Shown: piece by piece, positions 35,646-45,943 of the stretch
Layout: each line of letters opens with the position of its first letter
Position numbering within the stretch: the first letter of the stretch is position 1
Source: Pseudoneurospora amorphoporcata
Taxonomy: Eukaryota; Ascomycota; Sordariomycetes; Sordariales; Sordariaceae
Direction: 5' to 3'
Length of the DNA: 64,000 nt
Assembly: GCA_033297205.1 (NCBI GenBank)
Contig: MU859062.1
Location: 412,976-476,975 of the forward strand
Made by a program: the position numbers and the translations under genes
The notes under the pieces: model-generated
Databases searched by the model: none
What the model was told of the DNA's origin: nothing
The model's input: only the letters and a program-made list of their open reading frames with translations

Positions 35646-37193
35646 TCAAGAAGAGTACTGGACCTCAAGGCCAAGGCTCCTAAAGGGTTCACCCAATCTA
35701 TGCAGATCGATCCCCGTCCCCAGGCTGAAGATGAGGGACTTGGCCCTTCCTTCCCACAGCAACCCAATGCGGAGGTTATTGTCAAGGCGAGCTTTCAGGA
35801 CTCCCTTGTACTCCTCGTCGTTCTTTTTCTCTTTGTTGTTGTCTGTTTCGCTCTTGGGAGGAGCAGTTTTGGGAGTAGCAGTAGTAAGCTCAGGTTCAGG
35901 TTCAGGTTCAGGCTCGGGATCATTCAGTCGCCATTCCATCTTCGCCTGGAAACTCCTCTCCTTCTTTTTCCGAGGTGGCTGTGGTTCCGGCTCAGCAGGA
36001 TCGTTGGAAGGGCTCGCGCCGAGCAGGAAGCCGGCCGGTCTACGATTACTCCAGAGTTCCATACCTACCGCCCATTCGCTCTCGTAACTGTACACGTTAA
36101 ACTCGACCCGCGTTGCGAGTGAGCAGTATTCTCGGGCTAGAAGGGCATAGGTGGCGTTGATGTTGCCCATGAGCGGGTTGATGGTCAGGGTTGCTGTCAA
36201 CGGTGTCCCCCGGTATGCTGGCAGGGTGGCAAAGCGTGCACCGAGCGACATGCCTCCGGATTTGTTGAGCGTTCCGTAGTAGAGCTCTCCGCCGACGCTG
36301 AAGCGACCATAGATGCGCTCCTTCTCGACTGCTTGGCCGTTTCCGTTATTGGTGTTAAGGTTGTTCTCTCCAGCTGTCGTTATCCAGGGATCACAATTCG
36401 AGGGAGAGGCATCGCCGCCAAAGTTATAAAGACCGCGGAACCCCAGCAGACCACCGTCGGTTGAGTATAGACCCTCGAGACCATACTTGCCCTTGTCATA
36501 CTGCACGAGGCCCAGGATGGTCCCGCCATTCCTGAGGGACTGCTCGCTGACGGCTCTTACTTGGACCTGAAGCGCCTGGGTAAAGCGCTTGATGACCATG
36601 CCCTCTAGTAATGACTTGGGCAGATACAGGCGGCCGTATAGAAGAGAGTGTGTGTATTTGCTTGGATCCTGACCCGTATTCCCTCCGACCAGCGTGCCAT
36701 TGGCCACGGGGGCGTCTGATAGCGCACCTAAGAGTGCTTCGGCGCTTTGAGGTGGTGGTGGCAGTCCGGGCAGCGGGTCGGCGTCGAGCATGTAATGCTG
36801 GCCGGGCGAGCGAAGGTCATGTAGACGGCGGTAACATCGTAGGAGAGCGGGGAGCGGGATCTCGTCGGACTGGGCGGCGATGTGGGTCAGGGGAATCGAG
36901 CTGTGTAGATATGATATCGAGCCATCGACGACTCCAACACTGCCGAGTTGGTAGCTTGTCGCAAAATGGGGGGTTGCGAGCGAGGAGAGGGTCAGGCGCA
37001 AGCCACGGGGGAGAGGGAAGTCAATAAGGTCTGGTTGTTAAGGTTTGTATTAGTCTCTAAATCATACAGAAGGCCTACTATTAGTAGGTATCGCACCTCT
37101 GGATGTCGCATTCAGCTCGTTGTACTTGTTGTCTTCGTTCCACCCCGTTGCGCCGTAGAAGGCATTGGTGATGTAGTTCATGAACTCGCGCAT
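35646..37193 (-). CDS. mdm10: Mitochondrial outer-membrane ERMES subunit Mdm10
   Basis: Beta-barrel protein of the ER-mitochondria encounter structure, also tied to the SAM complex. It acts in phospholipid exchange and mitochondrial shape. Exons 37193-37097 and 37030-35646 give 493 residues. The N-terminus MREFMNYITNAFYGATGWNE is the family hallmark and is joined through intron 37031-37096 to DLIDFPLPRGLRLTLSSLAT. The barrel region follows, with YGRFSVGGELYYGTLNKSGG and the C-terminal strand. Near residue 400 there is an inserted polar stretch with PEPEPEPEPEL and KKKERS. It is encoded by a GGTTCA-like tandem repeat around 35889-35920 and is not expected to form part of the barrel. The gene ends 155 bp from the convergent ankyrin-deaminase gene. 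Confidence 0.95.
35889..35920. repeat. Hexamer tandem repeat inside mdm10
   Basis: About five units of (A/G)GTTCA/GGCTC encode the Pro-Glu dipeptide run of Mdm10 on the minus strand. Such units are prone to length change. Confidence 0.75.
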
Positions 37194-37699
37194 ATTGGAG
37201 TGCTTCGCGTGTGGTTAACGTAGTCGCGAGTCTGTCGCGCCTGGTCACCTCTGGAGTATCATTGAGGATGTGTACAGGGTGTGGAGGAGGAAGAGCTGCG
37301 CTGACGCAAAGCTCAGCTCTTTTGGTGTTGTTTATTTTCGTTGAAGTTGCAAATCTCAAAACATGGAATTCCATCATCGCAACAATGTTGAGATACGTAC
37401 CGATGCGCCTGGGGCTTGCTGTGATAGTGGCTTGGGCCCCACTAATAGGGCGCCTTTGGGCTCCACACATCCGGTAAAACGCAATATCCACAGTGATCGA
37501 CAACAGCGATGAGCGAACAACTTTCAACTCGAAAGCGACATTTCATCTCCTCTATCGTTCACACATACACACAATGTTCAACACCGACTCTCCTCGTTCA
37601 CGTTATCACATCACCAGGTTTATATATTATACTTGATTCAATTTCACCACCAAGTCTGTTTAAACACACACCCAACTACAACAATGTTAGGTATGTCGC
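37194..37699. other. Spacer, mdm10 upstream region
   Basis: 506 bp between the mdm10 start and the stop of the scytalone dehydratase gene. Only short, unconvincing frames are present. Confidence 0.5.
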
Positions 37700-38347
37700 T
37701 TAGTTGACTTCACCAAGCTCCTCACGCCCGTCAGCAAACACCTTGTCAAAGTCACCCTCAGTCCAGCGAATATCCGGGTTGAGACCGGCAAACTTCCAGA
37801 CGCCATTGACCTTCTTGTAGTAGTGGGTGTTGTGACTGTGGGCGTGGCCGGTGACAGAAACCTTGGTGCAGCTCGAGTCGGTATAGACCTGATGAGGCAC
37901 GCGGAGCTGGTGGTAGCCGATGATCTCGGTGTCCGACACCTTCTCCCACTTGCTGATGCCGCTCATGAAGTGCTGCGTCCGCAACAGGGGGTTGCCAATC
38001 ACCTTCTTGTCCGACACCATCTTGATGAACTCCTCAGCCGGCATGGCCTCCCAGAGCTTGTTGAGGAACGAACGGTAGTCGACCTAAGCCCGGATGAACA
38101 TCATCAGCCAGAGTCACCACTTTTTGAAACTCAAGGGATCTCTCATCTTACCCTCAAGGTGGGAGCGATGCACTTCCTCAACCGGTCAAAGTCCTTGGTG
38201 TCATAGCTGTCCGCCCACTCGAAGCACGCCTCGGTACAGCCGAGGTACTCTGTTCTTCTTGTCAGCAAACAAACGTCAAATTTCAAGGACAAGAACGGAC
38301 GAACCCTCAAAGGTGATCTGCGTCTTGGGGTTTGCTGCGTTGGCCAT
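37700..38347 (-). CDS. scd1: Scytalone dehydratase (DHN-melanin)
   Basis: Converts scytalone to 1,3,8-trihydroxynaphthalene and vermelone to 1,8-dihydroxynaphthalene in melanin synthesis (EC 4.2.1.94). Exons 38347-38305, 38249-38152 and 38083-37700 give 174 residues, the family's size. The product starts MANAANPKTQITFEEYLGC. It holds the strongly conserved FEWADSYDTKDFDRLRKCIA, VDYRSFLNKLWEAMPAEEF, LRTQHFMSGISKWEKVSDTE and VWKFAGLNPDIRW. The active-site tyrosines and histidines of the NTF2-like fold are present (DY, GYHQLRVPHQ, GHAHSHN). The gene stands alone here; no polyketide synthase or naphthol reductase is visible nearby. Confidence 0.95.
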
Positions 38348-39144
38348 GGTTGACAGTGATTTTGATCTTGCTCTTGAGAGGAACCAGAAAAGAGAAGAGA
38401 TCAGATCAAGTCCCCAGAGATGGGCATCCAGGCCTTATCAGTCATCGTGGTCTCCCTTGCAGCTCGCAGCAGCTCCTCCAAGTTTGGCTTACTCGATATC
38501 TACCTACAGCCCTCCAAGGCTTTGGAAGACCGTACGGTACGCAATGTCCCCATTCCGGAGTCCGAGACGTGCAGGATGGGGAAGTGCGGTCGTGTCCCGC
38601 AGCCCGCCGTTTCGGTAACTATATTTGGTCCAATAACCCTTGGAAACGCAAGGGGGTAGTCGTGTCTGGGGCTTCTGATGCATATGCAGCCTCTCACCTC
38701 TTTAGATGTCCCATGCTTTCTCACAGTCTGGAGTGGCTGGGCCTCTTCAGCCAGAAGTACAATGTCTTTGTTCCAACAACATATCTCTCAAACAAGACCA
38801 TTCCATTCCATCCTCGGTCAGACACGCTGGGTGTAATGTGTGGTTTCAATAGCAGGACTGTCGTTGCCAAAATATCAGAGTGCGTGCAAGTATACCAGGC
38901 CTTCGTTCAAACAGCCAACAGGGTTCGCTCCCCGCAAGGCGCTTCGCTTTTTGCTAACTGCACAGCGATACCGTGCTTGACGCCATATTGGCTGGCACGA
39001 CTTCATGCCATCGAGCATAGCCCAGGCACATGTCGCAGGTTTAGATATTACAGAGATCATGAACATGCATACATACGTTCTCGTGGCAGTTAATGGCCTG
39101 TTGTTACGTTGGTAAGCCACTGTGCAGCCACTCAGCATGGACCG
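38348..39144. other. Spacer, scd1 upstream region
   Basis: About 800 bp upstream of scd1 and downstream of the DUF2293 gene. No conserved frame or RNA is seen. Confidence 0.5.
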
Positions 39145-40134
39145 TCAGTTTCGGCATGGCTTCGTCCAGTGGTGGTCGTTCTGTTGCGACTTCTTCCCAG
39201 TGGCATTGCCAAAGCTGATGTCGCTCCAGTTGCTCCAGTCCGACTCATTGCCGTCGTCAAAGTCGGTGTCCTCGTCTCTAGTAAAGACAGCCTCTTGTCC
39301 GTCGCTATCGTCGATGATGATCGGTTCTTCTTCAGCACCTCCCACGGGCTCGATGCCTTCTCTGGCCATACGACGTGTCTGTTCACGGGTCATCTTTTTT
39401 CTGGCTTTCTTCCGTTCCACCTTTTTTGTCTTCTTGAGTGGCGCGATGTTTGCACCGGTAGCTGCCATTTTGACTCTTTCCTCTTTCTTTTGTCTCTTGA
39501 GAAGTTTACTCCTCTCCCGAGTTATTCTTGTCTCGTTCCCATCATCATCCTCGGCCTTTCGCTTTGTTCCAGCACTCTTCGCCGGTCGTCCGCCCCACAG
39601 TCTCGCAACCTCATTAAGCTTGCTGAAAACTTGTTTTCTGGCTTCCTCTCGGGTTGTGCCCTGTCTCAGGAGCTGTTCATAGTCTGTGTGCTGGTGCCGG
39701 ATATGCGCTCGCACCGCTAGTTTCACCTTGTCATCCAGCTGTACGGTCCCGCTTCTTCCCACTCTCCTGCTCCGCTTCTTGAGCGCATGGCTCACAAGCT
39801 TGGGGATCGACTCTTCGGGGGTGTTGGGGAACAGCCTCTTCAGTGCCTCTTTAAAGTCGCCTTCAATGGCTGCATCTCGCTTCTGTACAGCCTCTGCACG
39901 TTTCGCAGCTGTAGCCTGATTTGACTCTTGGACGGCTTCGACAATGGAGGCGGGACAGCGAAGGCCGATCGGTTTTCGACGGTTGTTAACCACCACGTAA
40001 ACGGTCAGGTTCGCCGAATGTGTCTCCCTGCGGCAATGTTTGGTGATGTACACATCTCCCTTGGGGACGAAGACGTATCCAATTGGCATGGAATCGTGGA
40101 ATCGCGCTTCTGGCTCGTGTTCGTCGCCTGCCAT
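39145..40134 (-). CDS. DUF2293-domain protein
   Basis: Single-exon gene, 329 residues. The central part (about 100-185) has the DUF2293 signature: FPNTPEESIPKLVSHALKKR, then SGTVQLDDKVKLAVRAHIRH and YEQLLRQGTTREEARK. The family is common in ascomycetes and its role is unknown. After residue 200 the protein is highly basic (KRKAEDDDG, LLKRQKKEERVK, KKTKKVERKKARKKMTREQ), with likely nuclear or nucleolar localisation signals, and the end is acidic (IIIDDSDGQEAVFTRDEDTD). Chromatin or RNA contact is plausible but inferred. The start ATG at 40134 is the first in frame. Confidence 0.85.
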   Translation of the reverse strand: MAGDEHEPEARFHDSMPIGYVFVPKGDVYITKHCRRETHSANLTVYVVVNNRRKPIGLRCPASIVEAVQESNQATAAKRAEAVQKRDAAIEGDFKEALKRLFPNTPEESIPKLVSHALKKRSRRVGRSGTVQLDDKVKLAVRAHIRHQHTDYEQLLRQGTTREEARKQVFSKLNEVARLWGGRPAKSAGTKRKAEDDDGNETRITRERSKLLKRQKKEERVKMAATGANIAPLKKTKKVERKKARKKMTREQTRRMAREGIEPVGGAEEEPIIIDDSDGQEAVFTRDEDTDFDDGNESDWSNWSDISFGNATGKKSQQNDHHWTKPCRN

Positions 40135-40661
40135 GGTGAGTCGCGTCGGTGGTCTGGTGAAGATGTTGGTTTTGGTCGAGGTGACTTGAAAATATTTGGG
40201 TTTGAATTTCAGATCAACACTGAGGAGAGAGAGGTCGAAGAAGGGAACCAGGTAAAGGAAGTAACTATGATACTTGCAGGCCGCTTCCGGCCTTTAAGTG
40301 TTCCGCGACTCGATGACCGACTTGCTGAGGTGACTGGTGATTTTTCAGGGTTTTGAGCTTATGATCTTGCGAAAAAGGTGGGCAGCTTGGTGTGTAGATG
40401 AAGGAGGAAAGGTGGAAGATGTCCCGGGTTTGAGAGGATCCGTGTGGCAGTTGCGGCTTTGTTTGCTTGGTCCCGTCTTCAAGTTTTGTTGACTTTGACT
40501 TCACCTGAAATGGCAACTCCTCCACAGCTGCGTGCACGGTCCACATGGGAAATCATTCAGAGGAGGGAGGGAAAGGTCCTCGATCTTTCCCGTTTTCTTT
40601 ACAACCACATTTTCCAGGCAGCACACATTGTCATCATCCATCCTCGCCGTTCGACTCGGCA

Positions 40662-40698
<37 letters not shown>

Positions 40699-40961
40699 GC
40701 GGCCGACATGGCGTCAGTTCAGCACACTTTGTTGGCTCTTAGCCGTCAGGATGCCAAGGCCAAACATGTCGTCGCAGCAATATGATGCCTCACTATTGGC
40801 GCGCGCAAACAAGCTGACGGCAAGCTAAGCTCCCAAGACATAAGATCCTAGTTCACCCCTCACGATGATCTTGGAACAATACAACAATCAATCAACTCTT
40901 TCTTCATCGTGTCCAATGCTCAAGAGCAAACAGCAGGACACTCAGTCAAAGACACCCCACA
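40135..40961. promoter_or_regulatory. Divergent promoter region with poly-T tract
   Basis: This 827-bp region between the divergent DUF2293 and HET-domain genes includes a run of 28 T (40666-40693). That tract may be nucleosome-excluding, about 270 bp before the HET-domain start. Confidence 0.5.
40666..40693. repeat. 28-bp poly-T run
   Basis: A pure T homopolymer in the intergenic promoter region. The exact length is uncertain. Confidence 0.85.
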
Positions 40962-43589
40962 ATGGCTTCCCGTCAGTCCAGCTCGCCCAACCCAAGGCGC
41001 GAGGAGCCTTGGGCCAACGTACACCATTCTTGCAACTTCTGCTTAAAGGCATTCCCTCTGGACTTTTCCGAAGACAAAAAGTACCCTTCCGGCCTCCCTG
41101 CGAACAGATGGGCGCTCATCGAGAGACGACTTGGTGCTGATGCCCCCGAGTTCCTGGAGCGTGTCAAGGAAGGACAGGCACCAGAGCCTTTCGGACTTGC
41201 CCGCACTCTTACCAAGGAAGTCACCTTCCTCGATGTCGACACGGCTGATCTGGAAAACTGGGCCGCCCAAAGCTGTCTGTTCTGCCGTCACCTGCTGGAC
41301 CGCATGGCTGACGCTGAAGAAAGTATTGGCGGCACGAGAGTCTTGGGCGCCAAGAAGGGGCCATTCCTCGACTCCTCTTCGGAATCCGCCATGTCCATCA
41401 TGATATTCGACCTGGCCACCTATCGTTCAGATAGGCTACATACTTTCAGGTTGTGGACATACCATGTGGCATGGCTTTCTGATGGTTGTCTAGGCTGCGA
41501 AATGCGCCGGCCAGCATTGCAGCCTGTCAACCCGACTCCCTCGTCGCCCTATTCGCTCTCTCAATATCGGACCTGGCTTGATACATGCCGTAGGACGCAT
41601 CGCAAGTGTCCAAAGCCGAGCGAGTTTGTCCCTACCAGGCTGCTAGAACTTTCAAAGACGCCCGAAGGATTGGTAGACGCTCGACTATGCGAGACTTGCG
41701 AGAAGGACGATGTCGAGCCCTTCGCCGCTTTGTCGTATTGCTGGGGCGGAGACCAGCCGCTGAAACTTACCAAAAGTACGAGGATTCAACTCTTGGAACG
41801 TATCCAACCCGAAGAGCTCCCTCAAACTCTCAGTGATGCCATCAATGTCACCATCTCGCTCGGCATCAAATACCTCTGGATTGACGCATTGTGCATCATA
41901 CAGGACGATGATGATGACAAGGGCAGAGAACTAGGAAAGATGTCCATGATCTATAGCTGTGCTTTAGTAACACTGGTAGCCTCACGGGCGGAAGCCGTAC
42001 AGAAAGGGTTCCTCCAAGACCGGCCCGTTGGACATATTCCAGGATTTGGTCTCCGTGGTCACCTGCCCGCGAGCGAACCTTGCGTCTTCTTGATCCCGAG
42101 GCAGGACTTTGAGGACATTGGCCGAAGCGACATTTCAAAGGCAAAGAAAGCCAGCTACATTAGCCAACGAGCTTGGTGCTTCCAGGAAAGGTTGCTATCG
42201 CCGCGTATCATTGACTTCGGGGCGGTCCAAACCCTATGGTGGTGCCAGGAGTCTGAAGACACATCAGCGCATGGACGCCCTCAATGGACTGATGGCTGGG
42301 AGAAACCTGGACCTGACGAGGATCACAGCTCGATGGGTATCGTCGCAAAGGAGCTGGCCTGCTGGGAATATCCTGAAGCTCAGCGCAAAGCCGACGCCGA
42401 CGCCAAGAAGAAACGGCCTGGAAAGACCAGTGGGAAGGCCAGAGAGTCATGGTATGGGAAGATCGAAAAGCAATTGATAGGTCAACTAGCCGCGTTGGGG
42501 ATTTCGAAGGATGTGGAAACCCGGTCGAACCAATGGGCACGCGTAGTAGAACGATATACACTCCGGCAGCTAAGCTTTTACACCGATCGACTTCCTGCCA
42601 TTTCCGCCATGGCCCAGGTCTTCCGGTCTCGGAATAAGAGCGACTATGTCGCGGGACTCTGGGCTGACATGATGCCTCTGGCACTTTTGTGGGGAAGAGG
42701 CTCCTCATATCTCTGGCCTCGACCAGGAGGAGGCTATTGTGGTCCAACCTGGTCGTGGGTTGCAATGGCCGGCCCCGCAAATCTCAATGGAAACGCTCTT
42801 TATGAGAAGGAAGCAAGAGACATAGATACAGAGAAGCATGGAAAAATCGTATCGTGGGATCTTACACCGCTACACGACTCTCCAGGTTCGGAGATTATTG
42901 GCCTTCGTTCTGCTGTGTTGACCTTCCATGGGCGTTTGAAGCCTGTATTTTGGTGGCGGCCTTCTGTGGAGGAATGGATAACCATCAAACGGCCACCTAG
43001 CTGGCGAGATTCACGACTCCCAAGGGTACCTCTACGGGCGGGTGCTCCCACTGCAATCGGCTTCAATCCTGAGACAGGCACCGTGGATCCGGCTGACCCG
43101 GACGTGGCGAAACTGGACACCCTTCCGCCTAAACCACGCCTTCACCCGTCTATATACTTGTTCACAAAAGATGTCAAGGGATCGGAAGAACTCATTTTCG
43201 GCCACGTTCAGTTCGATGTCTTCTTGCCCGCATTCGAGGCCGATAGCCGTCAAGACAAACTCCAGCTCTTCCTCCTTCCCGTTGCCACCGACATACCGTG
43301 GACACGTTCTGAGCGCCTGAAGTCAATCAAAACGCATAAGCACTACAAGCACTTGAAAGAGAAGCTCGAGAAAGAACTTCAAGACCCTTGGAAGCCTCAT
43401 GTGCAAGCCATAGTCCTCCAACAATGCGCTCAAAGTGGAAGATATGAGAGAGTTGGCATCTTTCACTATGGGTACATGGATGAACCAGGACATGGCGTAC
43501 ACATGAGCAATGACGAGTTCAAACAGGCATATAAGCTTCAGCATCAGTGGCTGCACGAGGGAGAGAAACAAGATATTTCCATCATCTAG
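40962..43589 (+). CDS. HET-domain protein (heterokaryon incompatibility type)
   Basis: Single-exon protein of 875 residues with a HET domain (about 245-410): FAALSYCWGGDQPLKLT, then GIKYLWIDALCIIQDDDDDK, SMIYSCALVTLVAS, and ISQRAWCFQERLLSPRIIDF. HET proteins trigger cell death after fusion of unlike fungal individuals, and many genes in the family have unknown partners. The N-terminal part has two Cys pairs (HHSCNFCLKAF near residue 26 and QSCLFCRHLL near 105) that could bind a metal. The 450 residues after the HET domain (including GGGYCGPTWSWVAMAGPAN, a motif common to this subfamily) are of unknown role. The frame is intact. Confidence 0.93.
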   Translation: MASRQSSSPNPRREEPWANVHHSCNFCLKAFPLDFSEDKKYPSGLPANRWALIERRLGADAPEFLERVKEGQAPEPFGLARTLTKEVTFLDVDTADLENWAAQSCLFCRHLLDRMADAEESIGGTRVLGAKKGPFLDSSSESAMSIMIFDLATYRSDRLHTFRLWTYHVAWLSDGCLGCEMRRPALQPVNPTPSSPYSLSQYRTWLDTCRRTHRKCPKPSEFVPTRLLELSKTPEGLVDARLCETCEKDDVEPFAALSYCWGGDQPLKLTKSTRIQLLERIQPEELPQTLSDAINVTISLGIKYLWIDALCIIQDDDDDKGRELGKMSMIYSCALVTLVASRAEAVQKGFLQDRPVGHIPGFGLRGHLPASEPCVFLIPRQDFEDIGRSDISKAKKASYISQRAWCFQERLLSPRIIDFGAVQTLWWCQESEDTSAHGRPQWTDGWEKPGPDEDHSSMGIVAKELACWEYPEAQRKADADAKKKRPGKTSGKARESWYGKIEKQLIGQLAALGISKDVETRSNQWARVVERYTLRQLSFYTDRLPAISAMAQVFRSRNKSDYVAGLWADMMPLALLWGRGSSYLWPRPGGGYCGPTWSWVAMAGPANLNGNALYEKEARDIDTEKHGKIVSWDLTPLHDSPGSEIIGLRSAVLTFHGRLKPVFWWRPSVEEWITIKRPPSWRDSRLPRVPLRAGAPTAIGFNPETGTVDPADPDVAKLDTLPPKPRLHPSIYLFTKDVKGSEELIFGHVQFDVFLPAFEADSRQDKLQLFLLPVATDIPWTRSERLKSIKTHKHYKHLKEKLEKELQDPWKPHVQAIVLQQCAQSGRYERVGIFHYGYMDEPGHGVHMSNDEFKQAYKLQHQWLHEGEKQDISII

Positions 43590-43641
43590 TTGATGGTCAA
43601 ATTAGCAATGGACCTCCAACAACGAGCGTTACGTGCAGTTC

Positions 43642-45306
43642 CTATTCCTGCAACCTCCCATCATTCTTGGCAACTTCCGGGTACAGGCCCCTTAGCCTGC
43701 CCTTCATTACTTCGTACTCCTTCAAAAATTCCTCTGAATGAGTCGGCATGGGCTCGCCTCCCGTTTCCTTCACAAAGCTGTTTACCCACCCCGCGAGATC
43801 TTTGACATAGGCGATTTCATGCCCAGCTGTTACTAAGGAATGGAAGAAACGTCCCCGCCCTTTACTCTCCACACGCTTCTCATATTCTCTCCGCATGTCT
43901 TCTTGCGTTGGAAGTTTTACCCTACCGGCGAACACCCTCGCCAAGGCCTGGGCCTGGAAGTCAAAAAGTGAAAAGGTCGCGACGTGGTAGGGAACGCCAA
44001 TGAACGCCAGCGTCGGGTCATTGATGTAAAAGATGTCCTTGTGAAGGTTGTGCGTCATGACGCCGTCCGATGTCACAACCAGCTCGTTGTTAGGATCGGC
44101 ATCAACGGTCGTGTCGGAATGCAACTGCGGGAGAAAGGGGTAGGACACAATGTATCCAGTTGCTATCACTACTTGATGGATATCATGTAGGACTATTCCG
44201 TCTGTCAGCACAACGGACCCGGGTATTGGCTGATTGTTCCTGAGTGTCGGTTCTTCCCCTTCAGCTTTTGCTTCTGGAGGGACAAACCTCTCCACTGTCG
44301 CCACTCTGACGGCGTTCGGAGGCAGTACGCTCGCCGGAAGGTCAAACCGTCCGTTACGAGTGCTCTGGTACGTCTTGTTGGATATCTCGCCGAGTTCCTT
44401 GCAGACGTCTGTAGCGGACACGCCGGCTCCGATCACGAGCACGTTTTGGTTCCGGTATTTCTCGGGATTTCGGTATCTCTTCGAGTGAATAACTCTGTTG
44501 GGGAAAGAGTCCTTCCACCCTGAGAGGCCTTCGATTTGCGGAATGCGCGGCATGTTGTAATGCCCAGAAGCGACAACAACCAGGTCAAGGTCCCTGACTC
44601 TTTGGACAAACCGAGCGCCAGGGATCCCGTCGTCCTTTTCCATCGTCAAGGTAGTAATCCTCCACTTCGAACCGTCGCTTGTCTTTCTGACGTCCTCGAC
44701 TCGAGTGTGGAACTCCGTCACTGCATCCAATCCGGACCTCTTGGCTAAAGAACGGATGTATTGGAGAGCAGTGGAATGACTGACGGATGCTGGACTCCCC
44801 TCGGGCCAGTCTCCCAACGCAGTTCCCATCAGTGGTGTTGGGACATTGGTCTTCAGTCCAGCATAACACGGGCTCGGGGGTGCGAATCGTACTTCAAGAC
44901 TAGAGAGGTCTGTGTTCGCACCCTCAAAAACGACATCTGAGGGAATGTGGTGCTGGTCTCCGTATGATGGTGGACGGTAAACATAAGGAGGGTCTTCCGG
45001 TGGCCGCTCGTCGAACTTCCATACGCCACCGGCGCCATCGGACCGTTCAAAGACGGTCACGGAAAGCCCATGCTTGAGGACATGAGCAGCAGCACAGACT
45101 CCGCTGATGCCTGAGCCTATGACTGCCACCGTCTTGTTCACTCCAAATCGAGATTCTGGACTTGTTGCGAAATCAGACTCGGGGTAGGTATCCACGATGA
45201 GAGGCATGGCTACTTGGGGTTCAAGATGGGTGTATCGGTCGGCCTTTAGGGGTAGATGGGGAACAAAGGCATGGGGGAATCCCGCAGTTGCTGTTGCGGC
45301 GGACAT
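43642..45306 (-). CDS. FAD-dependent monooxygenase (FMO/Baeyer-Villiger-like)
   Basis: Flavoprotein monooxygenase of 554 residues, single exon. Motifs in order: FAD-binding TVAVIGSGISGVCAAAHVLK (about 57-76), GGVWKFDERPP, an FMO-like stretch FPNRVIHSKRYRN, the NADPH-binding VLVIGAGVSATDVCKELGE (about 288), and the ATGY signature VVIATGYIVSYPFLP. The combination fits class B monooxygenases of fungi that oxidise sulfur, nitrogen or ketone groups. The substrate cannot be read from the sequence. The gene is convergent with the HET-domain gene, with 52 bp between stops. Confidence 0.92.
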   Translation of the reverse strand: MSAATATAGFPHAFVPHLPLKADRYTHLEPQVAMPLIVDTYPESDFATSPESRFGVNKTVAVIGSGISGVCAAAHVLKHGLSVTVFERSDGAGGVWKFDERPPEDPPYVYRPPSYGDQHHIPSDVVFEGANTDLSSLEVRFAPPSPCYAGLKTNVPTPLMGTALGDWPEGSPASVSHSTALQYIRSLAKRSGLDAVTEFHTRVEDVRKTSDGSKWRITTLTMEKDDGIPGARFVQRVRDLDLVVVASGHYNMPRIPQIEGLSGWKDSFPNRVIHSKRYRNPEKYRNQNVLVIGAGVSATDVCKELGEISNKTYQSTRNGRFDLPASVLPPNAVRVATVERFVPPEAKAEGEEPTLRNNQPIPGSVVLTDGIVLHDIHQVVIATGYIVSYPFLPQLHSDTTVDADPNNELVVTSDGVMTHNLHKDIFYINDPTLAFIGVPYHVATFSLFDFQAQALARVFAGRVKLPTQEDMRREYEKRVESKGRGRFFHSLVTAGHEIAYVKDLAGWVNSFVKETGGEPMPTHSEEFLKEYEVMKGRLRGLYPEVAKNDGRLQE

Positions 45307-45943
45307 GATGTCAATGTTGAAGGCAGGACGGTGTGATAGCTAGCAAGGAGAATGATGCAGAAGCTGTGAACTGCTTTGTTGCAACAACTTATTCTCTGCG
45401 CGGCAACCTCCGAAATGTTTATCGTCATCATTATACCTCCTCATCACCATCGAGGCATACCGTGGCCGAATGTATTACTCCGCGCCCGTCGAGTCGTCTC
45501 ATTCAGGAACGATTGACAAAGCACGTCATCTCCTATTTGATTGCGTATCAATAGACGACGGGTGGTTGTTACAAATAAAAGCCAACAATGGCACAGCTGA
45601 CCAGTGACCCCCGCACGACGACACCTCACATCATATTCCCTTGAATGACGAGAGCCATTTCAATTGCACATCGATCAAAATTCCAAATGGCCTCACTCGT
45701 TGACGGAAACTTCACGACGAGACCAGCAGAATTCTTCACGTGCCTACGACGGAGATATTCTCGAGCAACCGAGGCATCAGTTTGTTAAACATGTCCTCTT
45801 AGAGGCTTAGGGCACAATACAGCGATGTCAGCACCGGCTAAAAATGGATTTACACTTGCTCATTTGTTCACGCTTTACGACAAGTCCCAATTGCCATCTT
45901 AATAAACTCCTCCATTTTTGCAACTATTCAACTGCCACCCAAT
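45307..45943. other. Spacer without recognisable gene
   Basis: 637 bp between the FMO start and the end of the MFS pseudogene. Nothing recognisable is seen. Confidence 0.5.
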
